Assembly: GCF_052060015.1 (NCBI RefSeq)
Contig: NZ_JBPODZ010000003.1
Location: 1 to 64,000 of the forward strand
Direction: 5' to 3'
Length of the DNA: 64,000 nucleotides
Origin: Arhodomonas sp052060015
GTDB taxonomy: Bacteria; Pseudomonadota; Gammaproteobacteria; Nitrococcales; Nitrococcaceae
The notes under the pieces were generated by a model that worked only from the letters and a program-made list of their open reading frames with translations, searched no databases and was not told where the DNA came from. Shown in pieces: positions 35,087-43,231 of the stretch (position 1 is the stretch's first letter; the number at the start of each line of letters is the position of its first letter). Both the position numbers and the translations under genes were made by a program.

Positions 35087-36907
35087 TCAGCCCTGGGCGC
35101 CGGTCGGCACTAGGTAGAAATCGCCGCCTGCATGACCGGCCGCCCGGATGGGCCGCATTTCGGGCGTCTGTGGCAGGCTTAGCCCCTCAGAACGACGGCG
35201 TACAGTGGCAGCCACATGCGCGAATAGCATGTTCTCCCGCAGGATCCCATTGTTGCGCTGTAATACCTCGATGAGCGAGCGCGCAAAAAGGGAATGCTGT
35301 CGATCCACCGAATCCAATACGGGCCTCACGCCGCCTGAGGAGATCACGACGCGCGCGCGTTGCTTGAGCCCGGCTCGTATTGCCTGTTCGGAGAGCTCGC
35401 GGGCCGAGCTGGGCAAGAGTAAAGCGCTGGCCTGGGACGCGAGAGCCCCCGCATAGCAAGAATCCGCCAATACCAGAATGGAGCGGGCATCGATACGATC
35501 GAGATGGTCGCTGATGACCGAGTTGTTGATCCAGTGCACGAGTCGGTCTTTGCGGGCGTTAACCGGCAGCCAATAACCGCGCTGTCGGTCGCCACGCGCG
35601 CTGAGGCTGCCGTGGCCGGCGTAATAGATAAGCAGGTTGTCCTGGGGCCCGATTTGGTCGTGCAGATCGTTGAGCGCATTGAGGATACGCATTTCGTTGG
35701 CGTTGGGCAGGAAGACCGTGCTGAAGCCGTACTTGTTCTCCAGCAGGTTGCGCACCTTCTCCGCATCGCTGATCGGGGAGTCCAGATCTTCGAGGTGGCG
35801 GTAGTCCTGATTGCCGATGATCAGTGCGTAGTAGCGGCCAAATTCGATGCCTTCGGCGGTTGCCGGGGTCTGCTGGGGCAAGCTCAGGGTTTCCGAGACC
35901 GACTGATCCGAGGGCTCAGCGGCCGTGGAGCGGCGTTTCGGCAGGCTCGCCAGCCGTTCCTCTAAGGCCTTGCGCTCCTGGCGAACCTCCGCGAACAGCT
36001 CTTCAAGCGTGCTGATGCGATCGCGTGCCTCGCTGAGTCGGCGCTCTAGCGCTTGTTCCTCACCCGATTCGGCAGGATCGGCGATGACAATATCACCGAT
36101 TTCGACGTCCCCCTCCGGGGCCTCACTCGCCTGGGATGGGGGCTCCGTGTCGCTTGCCTCCAGTTGTTCGCGCAAGGCGTTGCGCTCGGAGCGGAGCTGC
36201 TGGATCTGAGTCTGAAGCGCCTCCACGCGTGCTCGTGCCTTGTCAATCTGCTCGGTAAGCTGCGTGCGTAGCTCGTCGATCTTATCAGTGTACTCAGACT
36301 GATAGACCAGCTCGTCATCCTCGGCTCCCGAAGCCTTCCGATACCAATTCAGGGCTGTGGCGAGGTCCTTCTCCACGCCTAGCCCCTTCTCATACAGAAA
36401 GCCCAGATTGATCTGTGCCCTCGCAAGACCCTGATCTGCCGCGCGCTGATACCACTTGGCCGCTGAGACGTAGTCGGGCTCCTGGCCCAGCCCCTTCTCG
36501 AAGATCTCGCCCACATAGTTCTGGGCTTCGGCATCACCTTCTTCCGCACGGCCTAGCCAGACGTTGAGAGCCGTGCGGTAGTCTGCGCGGTCATAGGCGA
36601 CATACTCACCACCACGTATGCTGCAATCCTTCGCAGTTGTACGGATTGGGCGTCGCGGCGTCAGGTACGTACGGCCACCAAGTTTTCGGATTTGTCCGGG
36701 AAGCATGCAGTCGACAATGTGGAGCTCCTCGGCACTCTCATATCCCTCTAGTGCCGCACTGTCCCGGGCCGAATCGATATCCTTGACGCCAGGCGCACAT
36801 CCTGATGCGAAGATAACCCATGCCAAAGTCGCCGCCAGCCATAGAGTTTTTAACAGATCTTGTCGCGGTGGCAGACACAGGCGCACCTTGCAGCCGAGCC
36901 CCAACAT
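35087..36907 (-). CDS. Sel1-repeat caspase-like lipoprotein
   Basis: The protein has 606 residues from this ATG; in-frame starts at 36958 and 36988 are possible. A lipoprotein signal (LWLAATLAWVIFASGC) is followed by Sel1-like repeats (DAEAQNYVGEIFEKGLGQEP, ARAQINLGFLYEKGLGVEKD), then two coiled-coil stretches with IDELRTQLTEQIDKARARVE. The C-terminal C14 caspase-like domain has RYYALIIGNQDYRHLEDLDS, His in LLIYYAGHGS and Cys in SILVLADSCYAGAL. It should be an active cysteine peptidase held at the outer membrane or periplasm, with protein-interaction repeats. The substrate is unknown. It lies 103 bp upstream of the hydrolase gene on the same strand. Confidence 0.82.
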   Translation of the reverse strand: MLGLGCKVRLCLPPRQDLLKTLWLAATLAWVIFASGCAPGVKDIDSARDSAALEGYESAEELHIVDCMLPGQIRKLGGRTYLTPRRPIRTTAKDCSIRGGEYVAYDRADYRTALNVWLGRAEEGDAEAQNYVGEIFEKGLGQEPDYVSAAKWYQRAADQGLARAQINLGFLYEKGLGVEKDLATALNWYRKASGAEDDELVYQSEYTDKIDELRTQLTEQIDKARARVEALQTQIQQLRSERNALREQLEASDTEPPSQASEAPEGDVEIGDIVIADPAESGEEQALERRLSEARDRISTLEELFAEVRQERKALEERLASLPKRRSTAAEPSDQSVSETLSLPQQTPATAEGIEFGRYYALIIGNQDYRHLEDLDSPISDAEKVRNLLENKYGFSTVFLPNANEMRILNALNDLHDQIGPQDNLLIYYAGHGSLSARGDRQRGYWLPVNARKDRLVHWINNSVISDHLDRIDARSILVLADSCYAGALASQASALLLPSSARELSEQAIRAGLKQRARVVISSGGVRPVLDSVDRQHSLFARSLIEVLQRNNGILRENMLFAHVAATVRRRSEGLSLPQTPEMRPIRAAGHAGGDFYLVPTGAQG

Positions 36908-37219
36908 CGGGGAGGTTCTGCCGCCGCGCTGGAATGTGGCACGTTGGCAACGTTTCATGGTTGCCCCGAACTCCAGACCTACAATCACCTCTACAACTAC
37001 AGTATTTACGATGATCGAGGATCTAGCCAGGTGTGCACTTGGACGCGAGATCGCCGGATACCGCCTACACGCTGCAGGGGGGGGTTGGTTACCGAGACTT
37101 CGGTTGGGACTTGCTCGGTGTCTGCTGGCATCAGAGCACTTTAATAAGACTTCATTGGTTTCCGCCCGCCGCGGCAGTGACTACGCTTGCTGGATAGACC
37201 AACGGGAGGAGGGCAGACC
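36908..37219. other. intergenic region between divergent caspase and carbonic anhydrase genes
   Basis: About 312 bp with no supportable gene. It is visibly more AT-rich than its surroundings around 37140-37165 (TTTAATAAGACTTCATTGG), as expected of a divergent promoter region. No -35/-10 pair was convincing. The ribosome site GGAGGAGGG of the carbonic anhydrase gene is at its right end. Confidence 0.5.
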
Positions 37220-37711
37220 ATGAGCGTTACAGACGAGCTGCTAAAGGCCAACGAAGACTATGCCTCGGGCTTCGACGAGGGTGGGCTGCCCATGCCGCCG
37301 TCGCGGAATGTGGCCATCGTCGCCTGCATGGACGCGCGGCTGGACGTCTACCGCCTACTCGGTCTGGGCCTCGGCGAGGCCCACGTGATCCGCAACGCCG
37401 GCGGCGTCGTCAGCGACGACGTGATCCGCTCGCTGGTCATCTCCCAGCGCCTGCTCGGCACACGGGAGATCGTCCTTATACACCACACCGACTGCGGCAT
37501 GCTCACCTTCCGCGACGATGAGGTGAAGGCGCAGATCGAGGCAGACACCGGCATCCGGCCGCCCTTTTCCCTGGATGCCTTCGGCGAGCCGGAGGCGGAC
37601 GTGCGCCAGTCCCTCAAGCGGATCGCGGCGAGCCCCTTCATCCCCCACCGGGATGCGGTGCGCGGCTTCGTCTACGACGTCAACAGCGGCCGCCTCAACG
37701 AGGTGCAGTAG
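37220..37711 (+). CDS. beta-class carbonic anhydrase
   Basis: The protein has 163 residues, a short beta class. Zinc ligands and dyad are visible: Cys36-x-Asp38-x-Arg40 in VACMDARLD, and the His and Cys92 of IHHTDCGML. Other family text is VIRNAGGVVSDDVIRSLVIS and the C-terminal VRGFVYDVNSGRLNEV. It interconverts CO2 and bicarbonate in the cytoplasm. A strong GGAGGAGGG precedes the ATG. It converges on polX with 13 bp between them. A gamma-class homologue is encoded 7 kb away. Confidence 0.93.
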   Translation: MSVTDELLKANEDYASGFDEGGLPMPPSRNVAIVACMDARLDVYRLLGLGLGEAHVIRNAGGVVSDDVIRSLVISQRLLGTREIVLIHHTDCGMLTFRDDEVKAQIEADTGIRPPFSLDAFGEPEADVRQSLKRIAASPFIPHRDAVRGFVYDVNSGRLNEVQ

Positions 37712-37724
37712 GGCTCAGGCTGCT

Positions 37725-39446
37725 TTACCGCTGCCGTAGGGCCGCCAAGAGCTCGTCGACGCCGCGAGTGTTGAGGACGTCGCCGGCGGTCAACCAGCCC
37801 CGCCGCGCCTGGCCGATGCCGAGGCGCAGGTGGGCGAGCTGGTCGGTGCCATGGGCGTCGGTGGCGATGACCAGCCTCGCCCCCTGCTCCCGGGCCTCCT
37901 TGATCAGTACGTCCGGCAGGTCCAGGCGGCTTGGCTGGGCGTTGATCTCCAGGGCGCAGCCGGAGTCGGCGGCGGCGCGCAGGATCCGCGTCATGTCGAG
38001 CTCCATGGGCGGGCGTTCGCCGATGAGCCGGCCGGTGGGGTGGGCCAGGATCTGGCAGTAGGGGCTGTCCATGGCCCGCAGCACACGCTCCGTTTGCTTG
38101 CGCCGGGGCAGGCCCAGGCCGTAGTGGACGGCACAGACGACCACGTCCATGCGGGCCAGGACCTTGTCGGGCAGGTCCAGGCTGCCGTCCTCCAGGATGT
38201 CCACTTCCCCGGATTTCAGCACCCGGATCCCCTCCAGGCGCTCGTCGAGGGCCTCCAGGGCGTCCAGGTGCTCGGAGAAGGCGCCCGCGGTGAGCCCGTT
38301 GGCGACCCGCACCCGCCGGCTGTGATCGCTGATGGCGAGGTAGTCGTAGCCCCGCTCCCGCGCCGCCTTGGCCATGGCCTCCGCACTGTCCCGCCCGTCG
38401 GTGGCGTCGGTGTGGCAGTGGAGGTCGCCGCGGATGTCCCCCAGGCGGATGAGCTCCGGGAGTTTCCCCTCCGCCGCGGCCTCCAGCTCGCCGCGGTTCT
38501 CGCGTAGCTCCGGCTCGATATAGGGGAGATCCACCTGGGCGTAGACCGAGGCCTCGGTGTCGCCGGCGATCTGCGTGTCGGCGTCGAAGACCCCGTACTC
38601 GTTGACCTTCAGCCCCCGCTTCTGGCCGAGCACGCGGACCGCGATGTTATGGGCCTTGCTGCCGGTGAAGTAGTGCAACGCGGCCCCGTAGCTCGCCTCC
38701 GGCACGACCCGCAGGTCCACCTGCAACCCGCCGTTCAGGATCACCGTCGCCCGGGTCTCGCCGGAGGAGACCACCTCTGCGACCTCGTCGTGACCGGTGA
38801 GCCGTTCCATGACGTCGTTGTCCCGCCCCGCGGTGACCAGGATATCCAGATCGCCGACGGTCTCTTTGCGACGCCGGTAGCTGCCGGCGATGATGGCCTC
38901 TTTCACCCCCTTCGAACCGGCCAGGTATTCCAGCAGCGGCTCGGCGACACGTTCGGCGTCCAGGAGCCGGGTGCGTTTCTCGCTGTCGCGGCGGGCCTCG
39001 ATGGCGTGGAGGATGTTGGCCTCGCTCTTCTCGCCGAAGCCCTCGAGCTCGCGGACGCGGCCGGCCCGGGCGGCGTGTTCCAGGTCCTCGAGGCTGCCGA
39101 TGCCCAGCGCCTGGTAGAGGGCGCGGACGCGCTTGGGGCCGAGACCGGGGAGGTGGGCCACGTCGGCAAGGTGCTCGGGGAAGCGCCCCTCCAGCCTCTC
39201 CAGGGCCTGGAGCTTCCCGGTCTCAACGATTTCCCGGATCTTGGCGGCGAGATCGTCGCCGATGCCGTGCAAGTCGGTGAGGTCCTCGCCCTTCTGCACC
39301 ATCTTCGCGGCCTCAGTGCCGAGCCCCTTCACCGTCTGGGCGGCATTACGGTAGGCGCGCACCCGGAAGGGGTTGGCGCCCTCGATCTCCAGCAGCTCGG
39401 CGTAGCGCTCGAAGAGCTCGGCGATCTCGGCGTTGTGGACAGCCAT
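37725..39446 (-). CDS. polX: DNA polymerase X family protein (PolX) with PHP domain
   Basis: The protein has 573 residues, the usual length. The N-terminal helix-hairpin-helix part has FRVRAYRNAAQTVKGLG, LHGIGDDLAAKI and LPGLGPKRVRALYQALG. The nucleotidyltransferase motif is GSYRRRKETVGDLDILVTA. The C-terminal PHP phosphoesterase/exonuclease domain has RGDLHCHTDATDGRDS, YLAISDHSRRVRV and LVIATDAHGTDQL. It acts in gap-filling base-excision repair. The ATG at 39446 has AGGGAA upstream. It diverges from the ChaN-like gene with 79 bp between them. Confidence 0.95.
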   Translation of the reverse strand: MAVHNAEIAELFERYAELLEIEGANPFRVRAYRNAAQTVKGLGTEAAKMVQKGEDLTDLHGIGDDLAAKIREIVETGKLQALERLEGRFPEHLADVAHLPGLGPKRVRALYQALGIGSLEDLEHAARAGRVRELEGFGEKSEANILHAIEARRDSEKRTRLLDAERVAEPLLEYLAGSKGVKEAIIAGSYRRRKETVGDLDILVTAGRDNDVMERLTGHDEVAEVVSSGETRATVILNGGLQVDLRVVPEASYGAALHYFTGSKAHNIAVRVLGQKRGLKVNEYGVFDADTQIAGDTEASVYAQVDLPYIEPELRENRGELEAAAEGKLPELIRLGDIRGDLHCHTDATDGRDSAEAMAKAARERGYDYLAISDHSRRVRVANGLTAGAFSEHLDALEALDERLEGIRVLKSGEVDILEDGSLDLPDKVLARMDVVVCAVHYGLGLPRRKQTERVLRAMDSPYCQILAHPTGRLIGERPPMELDMTRILRAAADSGCALEINAQPSRLDLPDVLIKEAREQGARLVIATDAHGTDQLAHLRLGIGQARRGWLTAGDVLNTRGVDELLAALRQR

Positions 39447-39525
39447 GGGCGATTCCCTGTGCGGTGCGCCGTGCGCTTGTATGGCATGCTCGCCGAGATG
39501 GCGGGTCACGGCAACAGGAGGGAGG

Positions 39526-40479
39526 ATGCGGCATGTGTTCAGGGCCGCGCTGGCGCTGGCCGGCCTGTGGCTCGGCGGCGGGGCGTTGGCGGCCACCGGG
39601 GTCGGGCATCCGTTGACCGATCGTATCCGCGATGTGGCGGCGGGCGCCTGGCTGGAGGAGGCCACGCTCACGGAGCGGTTGGCCGCGGCGGATGTCGTGC
39701 TGCTGGGCGAGGAACACGACAATCCGCGTCATCATGCGCTTCAGGCCCGGGTGATCGACGCCCTGGCTGAGCGCGGCCAGCGCCCGGCGGTGGTGCTGGA
39801 GATGCTGCGCGCCGATCAGCAGGATGCGGTGGACCGGGCCCGCCGGCAGCATCCCGACGACGTGGACGCTGTCGCGAACGCAGTGGACTGGGCGGACTCC
39901 GGCTGGCCGGCCTGGGCCGAGTACCGCCCCGTCTTCGCCGCCGCCTACCGCCATGGGCTTCCGCTGGTCGCCGGGAATCTCTCACGCGGCCAACTCCAAG
40001 CCCTCCGCGAGGGGGGCGTCGAGGCGTTGTCCGCCGATGCAAGGCAGCGGCTGGGGCTGAACCGGGCGCGCGGCGCCGGGGAGACCGAAACCATGGCCCG
40101 CGCCATCCGCGAGGGCCACTGCGACCTGCTCCCCGAGTCCATGCTCCCGCGCATGCGTGCCATCCAGCGCGCCCGCGACGGGAGCTTGGCCCGGACGGCC
40201 CTGGAGGCCGCAGACCATGGGATGAGCGTGGTCATCACCGGCAAGGGCCACGCCCGGAGCGATTTCGCCGTTCCACGGGTTCTCGCCGCCATGGCGCCGG
40301 GGCGCGGTGTGGTCACCCTTGCCTTCGAGCCGGTCGCGTCAAACGCGCAGGCGGTGACGGACTATGCGGCGCGCTATTCCGCGGGCTTCCCCTTCGACTA
40401 CGTCTGGTTTACGACAGCGGTGGAGCGGGAGGATCCCTGCGCCGAGCTGCGCGAGCGATTCGGCGAGAGCCACGACTGA
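39526..40479 (+). CDS. ChaN-like haem-binding periplasmic protein
   Basis: The protein has 317 residues. A signal peptide (FRAALALAGLWLGGGALA) lacks a lipobox Cys, unlike many ChaN proteins, so it is probably soluble periplasmic. The PF04187-type core has ADVVLLGEEHDNPRHHALQA, PAVVLEMLRADQQDAVDRA, EYRPVFAAAYRHGLPLVAGN and GMSVVITGKGHARSDFAVP. Related proteins bind haem and are linked to iron uptake, but the substrate here is unproven. AGGAGGGAGG lies directly before the ATG. Confidence 0.82.
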   Translation: MRHVFRAALALAGLWLGGGALAATGVGHPLTDRIRDVAAGAWLEEATLTERLAAADVVLLGEEHDNPRHHALQARVIDALAERGQRPAVVLEMLRADQQDAVDRARRQHPDDVDAVANAVDWADSGWPAWAEYRPVFAAAYRHGLPLVAGNLSRGQLQALREGGVEALSADARQRLGLNRARGAGETETMARAIREGHCDLLPESMLPRMRAIQRARDGSLARTALEAADHGMSVVITGKGHARSDFAVPRVLAAMAPGRGVVTLAFEPVASNAQAVTDYAARYSAGFPFDYVWFTTAVEREDPCAELRERFGESHD

Positions 40480-40506
40480 GCCGCACGCAACCAAAACGCA
40501 CCTCGT

Positions 40507-40524
40507 CTACACTTACGGGTGTAG
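40507..40524. promoter_or_regulatory. dyad operator CTACAC-N6-GTGTAG before small secreted genes
   Basis: This is a perfect 6-bp inverted repeat around TTACGG, 41 bp before the ATG of the 40-residue lipoprotein gene. It matches the motif at 11728-11745 before tssA in half-sites, spacer length and the preceding TCGT. A TACA/TGTA core is typical of BlaI/CopY-type repressor sites; the regulator itself is not in the window. Confidence 0.5.
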
Positions 40525-40565
40525 CGCCCGGAAATCCCATGCCTACGGCGCTACGGGAGGCCCTT

Positions 40566-40688
40566 ATGAATCGGTTCCGCCGCTTCACCACAGGCCTGTC
40601 CGCCTGGATACTACTGGTCGTCATCCCCCTGCTGCTCACCGCCTGCCAGAACGCGGGCAATGGTGGTGGCGGTATGGGCGGGTATTAG
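40566..40688 (+). CDS. 40-residue lipoprotein, unknown function
   Basis: A short gene with GGAGG 5 bases before the ATG. The product starts MNRFRRFTTGLSAWILLVV, then reaches a lipobox in PLLLTAC and a mature tail of only about 15 residues ending GNGGGGMGGY. The positively charged start and hydrophobic core form a standard lipoprotein signal. Its mature part is too small for an enzyme; a stress-responsive or membrane-modifying lipopeptide is possible. It lies behind the dyad operator and 11 bp before another small secreted-protein gene, so the two form a likely operon. Confidence 0.7.
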   Translation: MNRFRRFTTGLSAWILLVVIPLLLTACQNAGNGGGGMGGY

Positions 40689-40699
40689 GAGGTGTCGTC

Positions 40700-40954
40700 A
40701 TGCTGCACCGGATTCTGATCGCCCTGACCCTGATGCTATTCGCCGGCGGCGCGTTGGCCTATTCCTGCCCCGGCCATATGAACGCCATCGATCAGGCGCT
40801 GAGCTCTGGCGAGCACGCCGAGCTCAGTGAGGCGGATATGGAGAAGGTCCGCGAGCTGCGGGCCGCCGGCGAGCGCCAGCACGAGGCCGGCGAGCACGGC
40901 AAGTCCGTGGAGTCTCTGAAGGAGGCCCGGGCGCTGCTGGGTATCGCGGAGTAG
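40700..40954 (+). CDS. small periplasmic helical protein, unknown function
   Basis: The protein has 84 residues. The signal peptide MLHRILIALTLMLFAGGALA is followed by YSCPGHMNAIDQAL and a charged helical mature part (EKVRELRAAGERQHEAGEHG, SVESLKEARALLGIAE). The CPGHM start with Cys, His and Met close together could bind a metal, but this is a guess. AGGAGGTG precedes the ATG. It is the second gene behind the dyad operator and is followed by a strong hairpin. Confidence 0.75.
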   Translation: MLHRILIALTLMLFAGGALAYSCPGHMNAIDQALSSGEHAELSEADMEKVRELRAAGERQHEAGEHGKSVESLKEARALLGIAE

Positions 40955-40962
40955 GTGCGGGG

Positions 40963-40996
40963 CCGCCCCCGGCCAGGACGCGCCTGGCGGGGGCGG
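40963..40996. terminator. GC-rich hairpin between convergent genes
   Basis: A 14-bp stem, CCGCCCCCGGCCAGG/CCTGGCGGGGGCGG, with one bulged G and a 5-base loop lies between the convergent small-protein operon and prlC. There is no T-run on either strand, so it may act as a bidirectional, intrinsic-like or RNA-stabilising end. Confidence 0.6.
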
Positions 40997-41019
40997 TACT
41001 CGTGCGAGCCGATGGCGGC

Positions 41020-43059
41020 TCAGGCGGCGAGGCCGCTGTGGCGCAACAGCGGCTCGACGCTCGGCTCGCGGCCGCGGAAGGCCCGGAACAGCTCCATGAG
41101 ATCGACGCTGCCACCGGGCTCGAGGATGTGCCGGCGGAACGCCGCCCCGGTCTCCGGGTTGAAGATGCCCTCTTCCTGGAAGCGCGCGAAGGCGTCGGCG
41201 GCGAGCACCTCGGCCCACTTGTAGCTGTAGTAGCCCGCCGCGTAGCCGCCGGCGAAGATGTGGCCGAAGCCGTTGGGGAAGCGGTTGAACGCCGGCGGCC
41301 GGACCACCGCCACCTGCTCGCGCACCTCGTCGAGCAGCTCGTGGATGCGCGCCCCGCGGGCCGGGTCGTATTCGGCGTGCAGGCGCAGGTCGAACAGCGA
41401 GAACTCCAACTGGCGGACCATTCGCATCGCCGACTGGAAGTTCCGCGCCGCATGCATGGCCTGGAACAGCGACTCCGGCAGCGGTTCGCCGGTCTCCTGG
41501 TGGCGGGCGAAGCCATCCAGGGCCTCGCGCTCCCAGGCCCAGTTCTCTAGGAACTGGCTGGGCAGCTCCACCGCGTCCCAGGGCACGCCGGCGATGCCGG
41601 CCACGCTCGGCACGTCCACCGCGGTGAGCATGTGGTGCAGGCCGTGGCCGAACTCATGGAACAGGGTCTCCACCTCGTCATGGGTGAGCAGCGCCTCGGA
41701 GCCGCCCACCGGCGGGGTGAAGTTGCAGGTGAGATAGGCCACCGGCACCTGGGCCTCCTCGCCGAGACGCGTGCGCGAGCGGCAGATATCCATCCAGGCC
41801 CCGCCCCGCTTGTTCTCCCGGGCGTAGAGATCGGTGTAGAACTGGCCCACCAAGGCGCCGTCGCGGTCGCGGATCTCGTGGAAGCCCACGTCGGAGTGCC
41901 AGGTCTCCACCCCGCCGGCGGCGGTGATGGTGACGCCGAAGAGCTGTTCGGCGACCTGGAACAGCCCCCGCGTCACCTGCGAGGCCGGGAAGTAGGGGCG
42001 CAGGTCTTCCGGTGAGAGCCCGTAGCGGGCCTGGCGGAGCTGCTCGCCGTAGTAGCCCACGTCCCAGGCCTCCAGCGTCTCCAGGCCGTCGCGCTCCCGG
42101 GCGAAGGCGCTGAGCTCGGCGAACTCTTCGCGGGCCCGGGGGACGCTGCGCGCCGCCAGGTCCTCCAGGAAGCCCATCACCGTGGCCACGTCCGGGGCCA
42201 TGCGCGGCACCAAAGCGAGCTCGGCGTAGTTGTCGAAGCCGAGCAGACGGGCCTGCTCGTGGCGCAGGGCGAGGATCTCGTCCATGACCCCCCGGTTGTC
42301 GTACTCGCCGGCGTTGGGGCCGACCTCCGAGGCGCGGGTGGTGAAGGCCTCGTAGACCCGCCGGCGGAGCTCGCGGTCCTCGGCATGGGTGAGCACGGCC
42401 TGCACCGAGGGCATGTCCAGGGTCAGCCGCCAGCCGGCCTCGCCCGCCTGCTCCGCTGACTGGCGCGCCACGGCGCGGGCGGTCTCCGGCAGCCCGGCCA
42501 GCTCCGCCTCGTCGGTGAGGGTCAGGTGCCAGGCCTTGGTGGCGTCCAGCAGGTTCTCCTGGAAGCGCGAGGCAAGCTGCGACAGCCGCGAGGCGATCTC
42601 GGCGAAGCGCTGCTTGGCCTCGGGTGCCAGATCCACGCCGGCTAGGCGGAAGTCCCGCAGGGCATGCTCGACGGCGGCGCGCCGTGGCGCGTCGAGCGCC
42701 GCGAAATCGGGGCGCTCCGCGATCTCGCGATAGGCGCGGTAGAGGGCCTCGTTCTGCCCGAGCTCGGTCTGGTAGGCGGAGAGCTTGGGCAGGCACGCGT
42801 TGTAGGCGGCGCGCAGGTCCTCATCGTTCATCACGTTGTTGAGATGGGAGACCGGCGAGAAGGCGCGCATCAGCCGCTCGTTCATGGCCTCCACCGGCGC
42901 GACCAGGTTGTCCCAGGTGTAGGGGCCACCGCCGTCGAGCAGGGCCTCCAGGCGCTGTCGGTTCTCCGCGAGGATGGTGTCGATGGCCGGCTCCACGTGC
43001 TCCGGGCGGATGGCGCCGAAGGCCGGCAGCTGGTCGGTCGCGAGCAGGGGGTTGTCCAT
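41020..43059 (-). CDS. prlC: oligopeptidase A (M3 family)
   Basis: The protein has 679 residues, normal for PrlC/OpdA. It starts MDNPLLATDQLPAFGAIRPE. The zinc motif HEFGHGLHHML (HExxH) is near residue 467, with surroundings VAYLTCNFTPPVGG and SQFLENWAWE. The C-terminus has GHIFAGGYAAGYYSYKWAEV. It is a cytoplasmic metallopeptidase that degrades signal-peptide fragments and oligopeptides. The ATG at 43059 was chosen by comparison with the family; the frame stays open upstream. It diverges from gor across 172 bp. Confidence 0.96.
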   Translation of the reverse strand: MDNPLLATDQLPAFGAIRPEHVEPAIDTILAENRQRLEALLDGGGPYTWDNLVAPVEAMNERLMRAFSPVSHLNNVMNDEDLRAAYNACLPKLSAYQTELGQNEALYRAYREIAERPDFAALDAPRRAAVEHALRDFRLAGVDLAPEAKQRFAEIASRLSQLASRFQENLLDATKAWHLTLTDEAELAGLPETARAVARQSAEQAGEAGWRLTLDMPSVQAVLTHAEDRELRRRVYEAFTTRASEVGPNAGEYDNRGVMDEILALRHEQARLLGFDNYAELALVPRMAPDVATVMGFLEDLAARSVPRAREEFAELSAFARERDGLETLEAWDVGYYGEQLRQARYGLSPEDLRPYFPASQVTRGLFQVAEQLFGVTITAAGGVETWHSDVGFHEIRDRDGALVGQFYTDLYARENKRGGAWMDICRSRTRLGEEAQVPVAYLTCNFTPPVGGSEALLTHDEVETLFHEFGHGLHHMLTAVDVPSVAGIAGVPWDAVELPSQFLENWAWEREALDGFARHQETGEPLPESLFQAMHAARNFQSAMRMVRQLEFSLFDLRLHAEYDPARGARIHELLDEVREQVAVVRPPAFNRFPNGFGHIFAGGYAAGYYSYKWAEVLAADAFARFQEEGIFNPETGAAFRRHILEPGGSVDLMELFRAFRGREPSVEPLLRHSGLAA

Positions 43060-43231
43060 TGCCGTTATCGGTCTCCGATTGAGTGAACGATTTGCGTTAC
43101 GCTTGGCCCCTATCATTGGGGCAGGGAAACGCCCCGGCAAGCGCCCTATCCACCATGTGCGCAGGCGGGTTGATCGTGCCATGATCCGCGACGAGTGTTT
43201 TGAACAGGTTGCGGCGTAACAGGGAAGCCCG

